Assembly: GCF_002198095.1 (NCBI RefSeq)
Contig: NZ_NHMK01000003.1
Span: 1 to 64,000, forward strand
From: Deinococcus indicus
Lineage (GTDB): Bacteria; Deinococcota; Deinococci; Deinococcales; Deinococcaceae
DNA: 64,000 bases
Reading direction: 5' to 3'
Under the pieces are notes generated by a model. It did no database searches. It saw only the letters and a list, made by a program, of their open reading frames with translations, and was not told the origin of the DNA. Both the position numbers and the translations under genes were made by a program. Below are positions 63,877 to 64,000 of this stretch, piece after piece (the first letter of the stretch is position 1; each line of letters opens with the position of its first letter).

Positions 63877-63970
63877 TGGGGGGAAGGGCAGGACTTGAAC
63901 CTGCACGCCCTTGCGGGCAAGCGAGCGCCGTGAGGCTGCCAGCCAACTCTGCCAGTTCGTTCACCTTCCC
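63877..63970 (-). tRNA. tRNA-like gene with long variable arm, anticodon unresolved
   Basis: The acceptor GGGAAGG/CCTTCCC pairs perfectly, T arm is GCAGG-TTCAAGT-CCTGC, encoded CCA, D stem AAC/GTT, and a variable arm includes CTTG-CCCG-CAAG (class II, 94 nt). The anticodon stem does not fold canonically: the best option has an 8-nt loop (CTCACGGC) on a 3-bp stem. It may be degenerate or specialised. Confidence 0.6.
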
Positions 63971-64000
63971 AGGTGTCGGGGCGCTCGCCCCTACCGGATG

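Noticed and set aside
63877..63970. Selenocysteine tRNA interpretation of the long tRNA-like gene
   Set aside because: The length and TCA-like bases attracted attention, but the extended acceptor and D stems and the CTTCAAA-type anticodon loop of tRNA-Sec are absent.
1..64000. Insertion sequences, rRNA genes, group I/II introns, riboswitches
   Set aside because: No transposase, terminal inverted-repeat pair with target duplication, rRNA sequence or intron-encoded protein was seen on either strand.

Overview
The window is a high-GC (roughly two-thirds G+C by eye) temperate siphovirus-type phage, prophage or phage-plasmid. The host is most likely Deinococcus or a close relative. This is inferred from base composition, a ParA of the NHAGGAGKT type, and at least eight genes with a TANNNT -10 box ending 5-7 nt before the start codon, the leaderless promoter layout described for Deinococcus. 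No host marker gene is present, so the genus is not proven. Both ends are open: the first gene is cut by the left edge.

Region 1 (1-13.85 kb, + strand) is one long early operon of 21 genes. Nearly all overlap by a few bases (ATGA, GTGA or TGATG junctions). It begins with a large ParB-fold protein and continues with winged-helix and coiled-coil proteins, an ASCH-domain protein, a MazG-like pyrophosphohydrolase, a HAD phosphatase and many unknowns. No polymerase is visible.

Region 2 (13.86-19.9 kb) has an AT-rich orphan gene on the - strand, a parA-parB pair followed by a palindrome, and a divergent control region. The control region is flanked by an HTH protein with a HEPN-like motif and a leaderless early gene. 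A small membrane-protein gene enclosed by hairpins follows.

Region 3 (19.9-33.3 kb, almost all - strand) is accessory. It includes a ParB-fold/PAPS-reductase-family/SF2-helicase cassette with a GNAT acetyltransferase, a run of small unknown genes, and a ribbon-helix-helix gene whose upstream 24-bp palindrome recurs before two other genes. It ends with a nuclease-like/winged-helix pair.

Region 4 (33.4-38.9 kb) holds a tyrosine integrase, a lysis block (GH19 endolysin, several small membrane proteins, a 37-residue lipoprotein that could be an o-spanin) and a small XRE regulator.

Region 5 (38.9-63.6 kb, - strand, transcribed right to left) is the late operon: terS, terL, portal, S49 protease-scaffold, decoration protein, HK97-type capsid, connectors, tail tube, tail chaperones, a 2117-residue tape measure with an NlpC/P60 domain, tail tip, and two SGNH-hydrolase proteins. 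A + strand membrane-protein gene interrupts it next to the tape measure. Three consecutive different palindromes and two tRNA-like genes lie upstream of terS.

The most interesting signals are the ParB/PAPS/helicase cassette, the palindrome shared between the par locus and the terminase upstream region, the triple-palindrome site, the shared operator of the RHH gene, the AT-rich orphan gene, and a portal gene that seems to start at ATC.
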